This document shows, piece by piece, positions 1-13,200 of a stretch of DNA of 64,000 nucleotides. The position numbers and the translations under genes are program-made. The notes below the pieces were generated by a model. That model was not told the origin of the DNA. It ran no database searches and saw only the letters and a list, made by a program, of their open reading frames with translations. How positions within the stretch are numbered: position 1 is the stretch's first letter; each line of letters begins with the position of its first letter. Source of the DNA: Acanthaster planci (taxonomy: Eukaryota > Echinodermata > Asteroidea > Valvatida > Acanthasteridae); assembly GCF_001949145.1 (NCBI RefSeq), contig NW_019091428.1, positions 209,130 through 273,129 on the forward strand. Reading direction: 5' to 3'.

Positions 1-2497
1 TCCGTGTTTGTACCCAGCGCGAGCGAACGGGCTCATCTGCCAAAAGTGGTAGTGGCCAATCATATTGCCGGACTTGTTTTTTACATCGTTCGTACCTGCA
101 TTATAATGAACGAGTCTACAAACCTGACTACTTTGATTGGTACAAATTCCGTGTACATTATGCGAGAACATGTCGTTCAACTACATATCACCGATGGGGT
201 GTCCGATTGGCTTACCATCAAGTCGGACTTACTGACTGGTGACGTATGACACACGTTGTACAAAAAAGGCTATCAAATGAGGGCGTCATATAAGGGTTAT
301 GCGAGTTGCGCAAGGCTGGCGGACGGAGCGCGGGTTCGTACCGGCTGAAGGGATGGCTGACTTGAGAAGAGCAACGTAAGTCCGACTTGATTAAAGTCTA
401 GGCTTATCACCTCGCCCGCGTTCCCACAGGGGAGGCTCGGTATCGAGGAAAATCGCGCCCTCTCTTGGTCCAGCTTGGGGCCCACAGGCCAACCGTAGAA
501 AAGGGTCAAATAAATCCTCCGTCGAAAGTTCAGCTGCATCTTGTGACATGGACGTAAATCGGGCGACCCACCTCCCACCCGTGGATAGTATACATTATTT
601 TGAGTTTGATGAGTCACTTCACTTTGACTAGATAGAGTCGGACTCTTTGGCCAGACTAGAGTCGGACTGGAGTAGCTATTTTTGTGACTTAACTTGTAAC
701 TGTAGGTTTTTCGACTTGCAACTTCACTTGGACTTGCAAAAAATGACTTGTGACTTGACTTGAACTTGCACATTGTGACTTGTTACCAGTGCAAATCAGA
801 AAACTATATCGAACCCATTGCAGTTTTAAATTAGGCCTATCAGCTTAGGCCCTAAGGCCTTGCGTTCTTAAAATAATCATCGTAGAACTTCGTTCAGCTT
901 GCGACTTTTACTTCGGTCTTGTCTGTCCAATGCCACGTCTGATTCTCTTTTTATTGTTTCCCCAACTTCGAAATTCAAGCTTCGTTTGAGCCTTATATTA
1001 AATTCTTCATATCAGTTCAAGATAATCGTCCCGATCTCGAAGGCCGACGTTTAGGTGGTTGTAACATGCATTCAAGTCACGCTAACAGGTTATTTTTAAA
1101 ACAACTGCCCATATAATCAGATATTTATCGAGGATTCGTCCTCTTTGAAATTACCAGTTTAGGGAGAAAGGGACCAGATTCGCGGTATAAAGCGAGCGGA
1201 GACATCATACATGATCGTGACCGTGTGCGACAATGCACGACACGGCAAAAATTGAAACTGGCTCAAATATTTCGGTAATGCGCTCATCGCAACTCGGCCT
1301 CTGCCATGCCGCAGTATAGAAGGATATTTGTGAGTGCTTAAATCAGTCAAAGCGTCTTTTAAAAATGTTGAACATGATGTTGACTGATGTTTCAGTTCAA
1401 AAACGTCGTTGTGAACGTGAAGCCTGTTGACATGAAGGTTGAAGGTTATTTGCATAACTCCGGCCGATCATCACTCAAGTAATAATTATGCATATCCTAC
1501 CATTCATACTAAAGTCTGTTACCGCCCCAGGTCAAACAAAAATATCCAAACCTTCCTGCATGGTTCGTGACGCGTGTCGCGGCAGATCGCGGAATAACCG
1601 TTTGGAAGGTTTTCAGTTTGAACCAAGACTAGGCTATCGTTTGAAATCAAAGCGCAACTTGTACAAAAGGACTTGTGATCGACTGAATTGCTTGCAAGCA
1701 TGTGCTGGACCAAATTCACGTGACTGGCGAATAAAATTTTCTATACTCATCGGCATCATCACCACTCAGGGTGCCGAAATCCCCGGCCCGGTGAGCGTTA
1801 AGAAGAGGACGAATGGCATAACGTCAAAGGTGTGATATTAAACAAGTCAACTTTTGCAAGTCCAAGTCAAGTCACAAGTCATTTCGTCCACTCAAAAGTC
1901 ATATAGTGCTTGCAGCAAATTTGAGTATTGTGCTGACAGTGAAAGGAGTTATTTATGCTCATGATCCGGGTAATATTTTGTAATTAAAAGTTAAGATTAT
2001 TTTGTAATATTGAAGTCCTTAATCTGATAAATCAAGACTTTTAAAGTACGTGTACTACGGACGATCATGATCGTTATCATCATCTATACATGTAGAAAAT
2101 GTATACCAGTCTTTTAGCGATAACTTCGACAAGTAAAAGATGATTTTCACCCCGAAGCAGTCAGTTGCCAGTGATTGCATTGACGGCATTGGTACGATCC
2201 CCGGGACGTCACTTTTGATTTGTTTTGTTTCGTGAGTTTTCTTTTCCTTTTTTTTATTGACACTCCTTGGTGTGTTGCAAACTATCAGTCAAGTTACAAA
2301 ATAAGTCGGGGGATTATTTTTTTGTCCCCAACAACAATTTTGACCGTTGCGACCTCCGCAGCCTGAGAGAAAAACAAATCGATCTATTTTGGTTAGCCCG
2401 GGTTGTTTTTCAAGAAGTCCTCTGTCGTTTTTGTAAGGGTTAATTGTGGCGTGTTTACACCTATAAATACCACTGGTATGGTAACTACACAATGCGA
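1..2497. other. Gene-poor flank upstream of RCAN
   Basis: No open frame here resembles a known protein family and none shows exon-like composition. The only structure I can point to is the pair of inverted ACTTG-rich arms listed separately at 596-1905. An exon of a gene lying mainly outside the window cannot be excluded. Confidence 0.5.
596..1905. repeat. ACTTGTGACTTG foldback element, long copy
   Basis: The left side (about 598-790) is a degenerate run of GACTTG and GACTTGTGACTTG words. The right side (about 1844-1905) carries the same words in reverse complement (CAAGTC, CAAGTCACAAGTC). The arms are roughly 1 kb apart. The same words build two compact foldbacks at 5044-5233 and 31042-31192, so I read this as the largest member of one inverted-repeat family. 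The precise ends are not visible and the long middle may be a later insertion. Confidence 0.5.
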
Positions 2498-2551
2498 GGG
2501 AATTCCTTAACGCGCGTTACTTGCGTAATTGTTGACGTCATCGGGAATTCC
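2498..2551. promoter_or_regulatory. Paired kappaB-like sites flanking a CRE, upstream of RCAN
   Basis: GGGAATTCC occurs at 2498-2506 and again at 2543-2551, with a perfect TGACGTCA at 2533-2540 between them. All lie 230-280 bases upstream of the RCAN start codon. The 9-mers match the palindromic Rel/NF-kappaB half-site pattern and the 8-mer is the full CREB/ATF site. Binding is an inference. RCAN genes are known to be stress- and calcium-inducible, so such sites would make sense. Confidence 0.45.
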
Positions 2552-2737
2552 TGTCGGTGCCTACGCATGCGTCAATGGCGTGACCCATGACATCAATCAA
2601 TGAACTTTGTGCTTCGACGATGATCGTTGGTCTTGACTTGTCGGACAATAACATAACAATGTCAAAAGCTGTGATTTCTCTCCTCGTAAACAACCCTGGA
2701 TTAATAATATTTTGACTGAAGTGCCAAGGGCAGTCGA

Positions 2738-2744
2738 TATATAA
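2738..2744 (+). promoter_or_regulatory. Possible TATA box of RCAN
   Basis: TATATAA lies 35 bases upstream of the RCAN start codon. If it is used, transcription would start only about 5-10 bases before the ATG, giving a very short leader. It could equally be chance AT-richness, with the real start further up near the CRE. Confidence 0.3.
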
Positions 2745-2778
2745 GTCCAGTAGACCTCAGAGGTCGATTTTGGAAAGT

Positions 2779-5700
2779 ATGAAATCGGAAGACGACGAGG
2801 CAGGGTGGCGACAACCGTCGGAAAACGACAACAAACCCTCGGCGGATGACATCAACATGGCGGCGGCCGTAGCTTCGTTGCAAAGGGAGCACTTGGAGTA
2901 CCGCAATACGAGTAACAAGAGCGAGGGTGGTGGGCAGTCTGCAGGCCTCTCGGCGGGGTCGAGGCGGCAGTCAACGGGCGACATCCCTTATGAGGACCTG
3001 CCCAGGGCGCTTATCGCCACAAACATCCCAGAGGTTGTTTTCACTGATGCAGCAAAGAAGGTAGGCCGTGCATGCATATATGGAGGCCCAGGCCACTGCA
3101 GGCGTGAGTGGTGACCTCCGTGGTAAGACATCGGAAGTGTGGGGTGCAAGCATTGATAAACTGCGCCTGCAATAATCTTTGGATTAAGCATAAGTAGTGG
3201 AGCTTTCAAAGTTAGCGTTCAGAGTACCATGTTTCCCGATGATTACCTATGTAGAAGCATGATATAGGCCTACGTGATTGAGCATGTTGACTATGCTTAA
3301 CTTTAAAGCATGGAGGAATAAAACATAGGCCTACCATGCCAGAAGTACTGTTGTCGTTATTTATGTCATGTATGTGTGAAATGTTGGGAAAGACTAGTTC
3401 CATATAGTTCCATACAGATGCTGCTGTTTTCTAACTTGAAACAATTTGGTATAGGTTATTTCCAGGCTAAATTGAACTTTCGTGGACACGTTTTTGCTTT
3501 CTGACAGCTATTAGGTCACCATATGGAACTCTGTCCAAGTGTTGTAGAGGAGTATACTGTAAAGATTATGAAATCAAGATATTTACAAAATTAATGTTCA
3601 GTAATCAGTTCATGGACATGATGGGCAGTGTGAAAATACAGTGCAGATAATGTGTTGGCCAATTATTAATTCCCATGTTAATCCCCAATGACAGCATTTT
3701 CAAGTCCTAGTGTTAACGATCAGATTGACATGATCAATCTGATTAAAGTGCAGCTGCAATGAATTTTTCTTCGACACAATTTTTCTACTTTTCTTCAGTG
3801 TATGAAAACTCTTACACCCTCCTATTTGGTTTGTATGCCTTGAAAAGTGCACACTTTCAAACAATCAAAATTATCCATGTTTTCCTGGACAACTGAGGGC
3901 GCTGTTGCTGTGAAGCCATCTGGGGAAGACAAGGTTCAGTGCATAGGTATTTCTGTACAAACTGTGAACTCAGAATTTACCTAATGAAAACGCTTCTGAG
4001 AGAGGGATTGTTGGTTTCTTATTGCTATGCACATGAGCAACAATGAATCAGCAAAGAAGAGAAAACTTAGTCCAGGAAAACCTACAAAAACGCAGGATTT
4101 TTGTGCACAAACCAGTGTAACATTGAGGCTTCTTCCTGAGATGGCATCACAGTTTTGGTCATGAATACAGAAATACTCACCAGCATCAAAACCAAAAAGG
4201 CATTAAAATACCCTTTGAAATAGTGAAACCAAAGTTGAAAATAAGGTTTATTGAGGCACAAAGGTACATTTTACAGGTTTGTTATAAAAAAATTGATTGC
4301 AGCTACCCATTAAAATCAATTTGTACAAGGATTATCAGTGGTATCCAATTATACAAATCAGGCAGTGTTCATTACCATAGTACACACGTCATTTTGATAT
4401 TTTGGCGCCCGGGGGTTATTTCTCATATTGATGTGTTGATTTCTCATTGACTGCATATCGTTTGTTTCTTATGGGGAAAATTTAAGGACCAATAAAATAT
4501 CAATTCTGTTCCCTCTAGCATCTGAAAACAAGGTTGATAGTTGGGTAGTTCGGAATAGCAACGTTCTTTCTCTAAAGAAAATGGCTTCATCTATGATCTC
4601 AGTGCTAATGCTAGTCTCTCTGGATGCATAATAATAAAATAAATGCCGATATGCTTTTTGAATATTCACATCTCTAGAATTCAGTGTACCTGCAAGCGTA
4701 CATGCTGTTGTTATCGTTCTTACTTTGCAGAAAGCTTTTGAGGACCTGTTCTGTGCTTTTGGAGAGAACGTCCACTTTGTCTACCTGCCCAGTTTTCGGC
4801 GAGTGCGAGTGGGCTACGAGAATCCCGAGCAGGTTGTACGGGCCCGAATCGGAATGCATCAACGAGAGATATGCGGGCAGCCCATCAAGTTGTTCTTTCT
4901 ACAGGTATAAAATAATGTCCTGTGCACAAATGGAAAAATCGGACAATTGAAATAGTGGTTAACGCACGCTCATTGACTTTGTAAGCTCGTGGCATTACAA
5001 GTTATTGGTGAAAATATCAGAAGTGTGAAACAGTGTTATATTTCAGTCCATCACAAGTCCCTGCAAGTCCATCACAAGTCCATCGCAAGTCATTCAGTCT
5101 TAAGCCAATTCACAAGCTTTTCACATGAGTTATGACAAAAGCATTCTTTGGTCATTTGTTCACCCTGTTATTTATGACTGGCCTTGTTAAGGGACTTGTG
5201 ACTGGACTTGTGACTCGATTTGTGATGGACTTGAATACATGTACAACTCTGGTATGAAACTGTGAATGCTGCACAGAGATATGAAATTAATAAAGTCCCC
5301 CGACCCACGTCATGGAGAAACTTTGATGCCATCCTGTAAGTGGCGTTTTGAATTGATGCGCACGTTTTTTTTTGGGGGGGGTACATAAAGAAAGGAGACG
5401 GAACAAATTCTACACGTATATGCAGCTTCCAAGTATGGCATACGCAAATAACATATGTGCATTTTTCTATCGTATAATGCCTTCAAAGACCAAACCGTGT
5501 AGTCTCAACAGGTGCAGGGTTCATAAGCTGGTGACTGTTTCCTCCCGACAGCCAGTGAAATTCAACAACAGTAGCTCGACGCTGGAACTCCCGGAGCCCA
5601 CGAAGCAGTATCTCCTCTCGCCGCCGGCGTCGCCCCCGGTGGGATGGGAACCAGTCAAGGAATCGGAGCCAGTCATAGACTATGATGTCCTGGCGGCGTT

Positions 5701-6381
5701 AGCAAACCTTGCGCCTGGTGAGTCTCCGGCTGCATGCCTCTCGGTTACCAGTGAAATTGAGAACACTTTGTATTCAGTTGCTCGCAGTATAGGTCTCTTG
5801 ATGTTCTTGGTTGGAACACCGTGGAAGTTGATCTTCATATGGAATTTCATATTGATTTGAGAATTTCTTTTGCAAGGAAAATATAAATCAAATTGGGGAC
5901 CCCTGCTGTGTATCCCAAGCATAATTGGCCCCAACAATAATAACTATTGTTCAACATGTGTGTTGACCCCAAAGCTACATCACGAGATCGCGAGAGTGCA
6001 TTTGTGGTCAGTCGTCTTTATTATATACAAATTTTACCCCAGATGTGCCTTTAAAAAATGCGCATCTTGTGCGTCGTGGGCCAAATCGTGCACATATGGA
6101 AAGGCTTAGAATTCAGAATTCAGTCTAATGGCAGATTTTGGCAAGTTTTGCAGCAGACCTAACATGGCTGTGCGGAATGAAGCAAAAAGAAGCTAAGGAT
6201 TCAATTCTGTCAAGCACAGATCTGACCATTTTCTTGTCAATAACTCTTCTCAGGACAAGTCCATGAACTGCACGCCCCTGACGACAACAAGCCCGGCATC
6301 TTCGTCCTCCCCTGCGAAGACCCGCCCCAGAAGGGACCCAAGATGAAAATTCAGCACACTAGGAGGCCGGAGCCCAGCTAG
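2779..6381 (+). CDS. RCAN: Regulator of calcineurin (calcipressin)
   Basis: Four exons: 2779-3060, 4731-4904, 5552-5717 and 6254-6381, joining in phases 0, 0 and 1 to 249 codons. RCAN proteins bind calcineurin and tune calcium-calcineurin-NFAT signalling in the cytosol. Residues 1-72 are an acidic, serine-rich, family-variable head. An RRM-like fold spans about 73-152, with a [11 protein letters not shown] strand and an RNP1-like FRRVRVGY at 116-123. The family signature [12 protein letters not shown] is at 173-184, with both SP phosphosites. PGIFVL (221-226) fits the PxIxIT calcineurin-docking pattern, and the protein ends in TRRPEPS, matching the conserved TRRPE element but stopping just after it. 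The ATG at 2779 is the first in a frame otherwise opened by a TTG. Earlier noncoding or alternative first exons, known for vertebrate RCAN1, cannot be excluded. Confidence 0.93.
3061..4730 (+). other. RCAN intron 1
   Basis: Begins GTAGGC directly after an AAG codon and ends TTTGCAG. It is AT-rich, with no recognisable gene, element or tandem repeat. Confidence 0.85.
5044..5233. repeat. ACTTGTGACTTG foldback element in RCAN intron 2
   Basis: The left arm (5044-5095) is built from CATCACAAGTCC units. The right arm (about 5166-5233) has the complementary words GGACTTGTGACTGGACTTG and GTGATGGACTTG. A spacer of about 70 bases separates them, so the transcript could fold into an intronic hairpin. 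The spacer-side word TATGACTGGCCTTGT recurs almost exactly in the 31 kb copy, which supports one dispersed family. Confidence 0.6.
5718..6253 (+). other. RCAN intron 3
   Basis: Starts GTGAGT and ends TTCTCAG. The split glycine codon (G plus GA) restores the frame. Nothing else was recognised inside. Confidence 0.85.
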
Positions 6382-9300
6382 TCAGCCACCCTGCCCCCCA
6401 GCCTACTTGGCAATGTCAGGTTTTAATTGTTCGTTTCCGATAACACAGAACCCCCCCTTCCAGCACTGGATAACACCCCTTGCCCTCTTAGCTGACAACA
6501 AACTCATGAAGGCTCATCCGATTTTTGGCGTCATTTTTGGGAGCACACAAAACATGCTCTTTTCCCTCAACACCTGAGGGCCGATCACCATTGTTGAAAA
6601 AGCATACGCTGCCTGTTAACTTCGGCATACATTTTTGTACGCTTTGTAAAATGACAGGGAAAACATGGCTACGGATGTGCACTCGGATAAATTTGCCACA
6701 CGCGTTGATAAACACATAAGAGGTAGAGATGAGGATTGTTTTAATGAATTATCTGGACAGAAAAAACTAAATCATTCTTTTTTTTTCCTGCCAAGAAAGT
6801 ACCCCCTTTTGGCTGCGATGGCATCAGCTAAAATAGTGACATGCCTCCTGGAAATCTGGTCGAAAATGTGCAATACTTGTCTCCAAGCAGCAAATAATTT
6901 TGCTTCAAAGGGGTACTTCTTGTGAGTGGAGCTTCAGGAATATTTTTCTGATCGCAGTTCCTGTTAATTTACAAGAATACTTCTCTGTTTCAACTCCAAC
7001 AGAGATGACGTTACAACTGCATGACCACAAGGGCTGGACTATCGCAAACAAAAATTGAGTTTGTAACCATGAAATTTTCATGCTGAGATGCAAATATCGG
7101 TGCGACTTTTACGTTGCTGAAGTCATCCTCTGAGAAATTGATTTCAGAGTAAAAAATCACATGGTTCCTAACACTACCAGACTAGAATTGTATTCTTTTC
7201 GCATCATGCCTCGTTAACACCCATCTCCATCCGTCCTTAGCCAACATACCTTTCATGGATTGCTTACCCTTTTTTTTTGTCTAATAATCACAACCTGAAA
7301 TAAAAATGTGACCGAAAAATGTCTTGTTTAAATGCATCATGTAATTATTTGAAGTCATAAAGCAAAATGCGGAAGAGAAATCTTTGTTTTGGGGTTTTTT
7401 TTTCTAAATATTGGTGTTTATAAATTCACAGTGTTGTTATTATTTGGGGTCACTGTGGTCGTGTGTAGATTGAGGATTTTCTTCATCTTGAAATATTCTC
7501 ATCTCATTCCCTCCAAGTCTGTGCCATATTTTAATCATCTACTCTCCAGTGTGTCTGTCGGCTGCCATATTATTTTTGATATTCATAATTTGTACAGTTT
7601 GGTTTGTCTGTGACTGTTGAACAGAGTTGCGTAACTAGAACTGGTGACAAATGTGCTTCAGAGTTTCAGTAATTTAGGTTTTACTGTCTTGTGAGAAAGC
7701 CATGTGTTGTACCTCAAGGGCTTGAAAACAAATCTGTGTACAGAAGGGATAAACATTTTGTTGTTATTTTCACTGCAAAGTTTTCATATCACAACCGAGA
7801 TTTTGTGAGTTCTGGCACTGTATTCCATAGGCTGTGACGGAATTTATCATTTTTGAGAGGTACTATTTATTTTATCTAGGCATTACAATTAGTACTTAAA
7901 TTCAGGATGTGAAGCAGCGTGATTTGAGATTTTGGTCTGACGATAAGTGTCAGAGATACTGTAGTGTATCTGTCAAAACAAAAGATGTGGGATGCTTTAT
8001 TCACCCAAAAATGCCATTTCCATGGCATGAGGGCGTGAGTGAGTACGTTCATGGGCCCCCAGGGGACACTGTTGCTAGGTAGCAGAGCGCCCTCTTTATC
8101 CATGCTCATAGCCAATACACATACTTATAATGCTACTCAGCTGCCGTGTCACGTAAAACAAATACCCAGATGGTACTTCTGTTTACATGTAGATAATTCT
8201 CGCACGTTTTTAAACAAATTGAAAGACCAAATTGATAGTTGACTCACATTTACTGAATGTTTTTCTACATTGGTGTGATTTCTGTGCATTGGACATTTTC
8301 TTCATGGAAATGGGCACTTTTGTCTGTCCCTCAAAACATGTTATTGTTTACTTGTTCTCTCTTATCCTGTAAACCGAGACAGGGGCTCCACTTTTAAAAG
8401 GGTTATTTTGTACTTATTTTTATGATACAAAACAAAGTGTGGGTGAATTTTGTCCTATCACCTGATCACCAAACACAGGAGCACAGTGCTGTATACCATG
8501 GTTCATAAATGGTTTATGGCACATTGGACACACTTTCTTGCAGGGAGATGTTGATTTTAATGCGAGGTTGGGTTGACGTGTCAACTGACAACACGGCATA
8601 GCCACCCTGACCAGAAGAACCCCCTCAACGTCAGAGATGAGACGGGCTGGCAGGGAAAGATTTCTGCCTGGCACACAACGTGCACACAAAGCAATACATT
8701 TCAACAGAAAGTGGTTGCATGCGCACAGCATAGCCCCACACCAAAGGGATGTCGTTCCTGTGCCATCTCACTCCTGTGCGGAGCAGATATGGTGCTTTTG
8801 AATTAGGCCGATGGAGAACACAACTCCATCCAACCAGTTGTCAGTACACATCATTTCAGTGTGTTGGAAGGTTGATATTTTTTTGTGCTGATGAGATATT
8901 CGAGTATACAGAAACCTCATGGGATTTCACCCTTCACCTGAGCTTGCATGCCCATGGTTATTCACACGATATCGTGCAACCTGTATAAAAGTCATCATTC
9001 TGGTTCTGGGAATTTTTTTTTTTTTGGAAGCAGGAAACAACAAAAGTTTTGACCAGCCTCAACAGTCCAAGGTCATGACCATGCCTTTAAGCAGAAAATA
9101 ATGCTAAGTGAAACTTATGTACACATGTAGTAAGCAAAAATCAGCTGGGTGGCATTGACCCTGGATGGCATTTTGGTTGGTCTCTTGTTTTCTTGCTAAG
9201 CATATTTTCTTTGCGCATGCTCAGCTCAGTGCGGAGCTTTACTGCAGAAAATACAGCTTGGCATATTTACACGCTAAGTTAAAAATTGACAACTGGACCG

Positions 9301-10217
9301 TAGCAGTGCAAATTTGGACATTTTGGCCGGTGGCCCTTGTTAGCTGGTAACCTTTTTGCGAAGTAAAGCTATCCTGTAATTTTTGCAGCCTAGAGATTTT
9401 GGCCTGAGATGTAAAAACTAGCAAATCACTCATCCACAGCCCCGTACCTTTTGACAAGAACAAGTCAATTTCCAAGCAGTATCTTTCTTCACGTGTGTGT
9501 ATACTGTGGTAAAAGTAACTAAGAGGAAGACATCGTCATTGAGTTGCACAGCTCAGTAGAAATAATCATCAAACACTGCTGAAATAACCGTGTTGTTGAT
9601 GGGAGCATCTGCATGAACAGTAATATGACATCACTGTTGCGTGAGTCTTGGCACCAGACCGTGTGTAGACAGCATTTTGAAGGGGGAGGGGGCTAAAAGG
9701 TCAGCACAGGGTCAAATAAAACACCTGCCAAGTCATATGGCCTGTAGTGGGTATCAAACATAAAAAAACATGGCATCCTGCCATAGCAAAGTGTGTTTTG
9801 AGTGTTGTTTTGAGTGTTGTCGGTTTTGTACTCAGCACATTAGAAGTCTGAGTAAGTTAGAGACCGTCTTTAGTTCTGGTAAATAGCACTTAAGACACCC
9901 ATTGCTATGGGATTACATCATGTTTGTTGATGTTTGATACCCACTATCGGTCTCGTGGCTTTTGTGCTTGCAATCGGTCAATAGGAGAATCTGTGGAATC
10001 TGCGAAAGGAATTATTAAAACTTGACAGCGGAACAAACTGGAGAAGTTTGGCCGTAGGATTAGATTTCACGTCTTAAATCAACTTTAAATTTAGGCACCT
10101 GTTTGATTTTCAAACCACTTGACGTTTTAAAGAATGTGGGTTATCATTTTTGAAAGCAATGATTGTACATGTGATTTATTTATTATTTATATATAATATG
10201 ATAATGTACCGAATAAA
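6382..10217 (+). other. Probable long RCAN 3' UTR and downstream flank
   Basis: After the TAG at 6379-6381 no coding frame is recognisable for several kilobases. AATAAA signals on + occur at 7299-7304, 9715-9720 and 10212-10217, any of which could end the transcript. Which is used cannot be told without RNA data. The region also holds an inverted-repeat element at 9745-9946. Confidence 0.4.
9745..9946. mobile_element. MITE-like inverted-repeat element of about 200 bp
   Basis: TAGTGGGTATCAAACAT at 9745 is repeated in reverse complement ending at 9946 (ATGTTTGATACCCACTA). The imperfect pairing extends about 50 bases inward on both sides and includes a shared CCATAGCAA word. The centre carries a short TGTTTTGAGTG duplication. 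A non-autonomous DNA element is the simplest reading. The superfamily is unknown because no clear target duplication is visible. Confidence 0.65.
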
Positions 10218-13200
10218 CTGTCATGTAAATGTTAATGGACTGGCGTGAAGGTGTCCGATTTCTGTGTCCGTAAATTTATACTCAAAAGAACAGTGTAACG
10301 GTTCCCTTACTGCCTTTGTTTTCATCGTTACTTTTCATGTGTTTGAAGCACATGCAATTGTTCAATATGCAGCAGAAAACATTAAACTTGATTGCACATA
10401 AAGATAAGAATGAAAGGTGGAAACCTCATTAAATCAAGATGTGCAAAATCGAGAGCCAACTGGATGCGATTTACAGAATTTCAAAATCCGTTGTAATGTG
10501 ACCAAATTCAACTGTAAACCCCGAAAAATGCCAGGAAAATTTTATGGATAAGAACCAAGCATGTCTACCATATGAGCCAAGGCAGCTGGAATATGTAATT
10601 TCAACAAAAAGTTGGACACATTTCTGACAAATTTGAGCTGGGAAACCAACATGACCTTTTTCCTCGAAAGTGGGAAACACACAAGAACATCTCTTACATA
10701 TGAAATCAAACAGATGTACAGGGTGTTTTTCCAAATGTGACTGAAAAACCACCGTCAAATAACAGTGCAGTAAACGAGTCAAGCTATCCATATAAAAATG
10801 AGAATCTTTTCATGACAACCACTGGGGTGGTGTTATCACCTTTCACAGAGATTGCAAAACACCTATGCGTCAAGCTTATTAACTGTACATGAAAACTCCA
10901 GTAAGTCCATATTTCCATTTGTCCTGCATACAGGAGTATAGTATTATTACTGCAGTAGCATGTACACAGTCATGTACATTCTGGAAATGAAAGGAGCACG
11001 CATTTCCGCAGATCATGGCATCTTATTGGTCAAAGAGGCTAGTAACCTGCATAGCATGTACCTGCCCGCGAGAAATTATTAAATTGTTGCCACATCATAC
11101 TCAATTTGGGTTTATACCCTCCAGACGTTCAAAGCAATTTCCTGGAAACCAAATTCAGTCAAATCAGTTTTTCCATAACAGGTATTGCATTAAGAAATGG
11201 ATATTTGTGTTGCGCACAAAGGACAGCCAGCTACACTAGCTTCTCATTCCTCACTCTGAAGTTGGTAGCGGCTATTTTAGATTACAAGTAGGGCCTACCA
11301 ATTCGAGCTCCATGCACGAAATACAGATTGATCACTTCAAATTGTGACTGGACCTGGCAAAATGAGTCCTAAGTCACCAAGCTGATCTATGAGCACAACT
11401 GAGTGTTTAGGGCAGTGGTTACACAAGGTACAAATCCCTCAGTTTGGGCTGCCAAAATAGGAACCTATTTACGCAAAGTTCTGTTCGTTTTCTTCCATTC
11501 CAGCTGATGAACTTGTACCTCTTGATATTCAGTTGTTTCTTTCCAGTACCCAAATAAGACTTAGGATTAATTAATACAAACAATAAAATTCTCTTCAGTG
11601 CATTAGGAAAGTGAGCAAATTACCAAACAGTACTAACAGCTTGAATTAAGACTACCAAGCACATATGTGATGAAATTTTCAAACCAATTTTTGACTATTT
11701 CTAAGGACTTGTCATTTTGATGAATGACTCTCTGCTAAGCAGAAAAACCCTGTGCTAGATGTTCATTTCCTTGTTTAGAAAAGACGCTTGGCTTTACAAA
11801 TATAATAGCACATATTCTGCACCTAAAAAAATTCTGCCTAAAACTGGTTTAAGTGCAGATATCCTGTGGTGCTGTGAGCACAGACTGAGGATTAATTAGA
11901 TCTGAACTACATGTTACAAAAAAAAGGGGAAAAGAAATTGGAAAGTTTACACTCCAGAACAGACCCGATTTCATAGCAGCCAAGCAGGAATTGGATTGTT
12001 TGGTAACTCCATGTGCTAAGTAAAAATAACCTGGGTACCAGTCAGAGCGACAATAACGAAGGCATTAATTTTAGGCCGGTACTCATTTCTGCTCATGCAA
12101 TATTCTCCAGAGGAGAGCCTTCCCTAGGCCCACTCCCAAGGCAGTTACCAACTAGACCACAGCAAAATGGTTCAAAAATCATTCATTTTTTCTCCGGCCT
12201 CCACCATTGGATTTCCTTCTCGACTGATCATCAGTTCTTCAAAACAAGCGACAAAAACAAGGGTGTGATATGCATTCAATACGCAACACATTTCCTTTTT
12301 TAAGGAATCCACCACATAGTGATTCGGATATGAATGAAAAATGTGAAACACTGTGTCATTGTTACTTGGATGGAAAAATGCATTCAGTGTACATGCATGC
12401 ATGGCTACCATATTTCTAACCAATCAGTTCACAATCTACATCAACAGATAAATGTCAATGTCCTAGGTGTATATGACATTGACCGGGGGAGTGGGGGAGG
12501 GGGCTGGAGAGCGTACGGCTACTGCCAAGTGTCCCAACATTTTTGTCAAGAATTGTCTGAGTTTCCACATGCCTATTTATGTGTGTGTGGGGGGGAGGGC
12601 CTGGTTACTTAGAGTGTGCGAATCATTTCTGGCATTCAAATGAACACTTCAATTTAAGTGAACACTAACTTGAAAGGAACATCAAATGTGCTGAATTCAC
12701 CCTCAAAACATCACAAGCATTGTCGTGATTGCATTTCTCCAAGTGTCATGAGACCACGTTTCTGGCTTAAGAAACTCCACATCTTATGTACATGTACTTT
12801 CACTGAGGCCCAGATACCAGCACACTGTTTGCTAGTTCTCCATTTGGCTCTTCCCAAATAACAGCCTCCAGATCACACTCTCTTTAAGCAATTCTTTTCC
12901 CAACAATGATGTCTTTGTTTAATCACAGATGGGTTTTAGTGAGCGCTGACGCAAAGCGAGTTGTCTATACTTGATGTCTGAGTTTGGATTACTGACCATG
13001 GTTCCTCTATCAGGTGAAGATCCCAAGATGTCTGTCATTACGTGAAGATGGGTGCAGATGTTTAAATGTAGCCTGTTTACTTTTGATCTTCTAAAAATTG
13101 TTAATATCCGTTACAAAAATAGCTCTAGCCCGGAATATGCTACCAGTATGTACGTACATGTACGAGACTAGTTGCATTAGTGTATGGGAATACGTGTACT

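Noticed and set aside
2770-2778. RCAN start upstream of 2779
   Set aside because: The frame opens there with TTG, not ATG, so the first methionine at 2779 is preferred.
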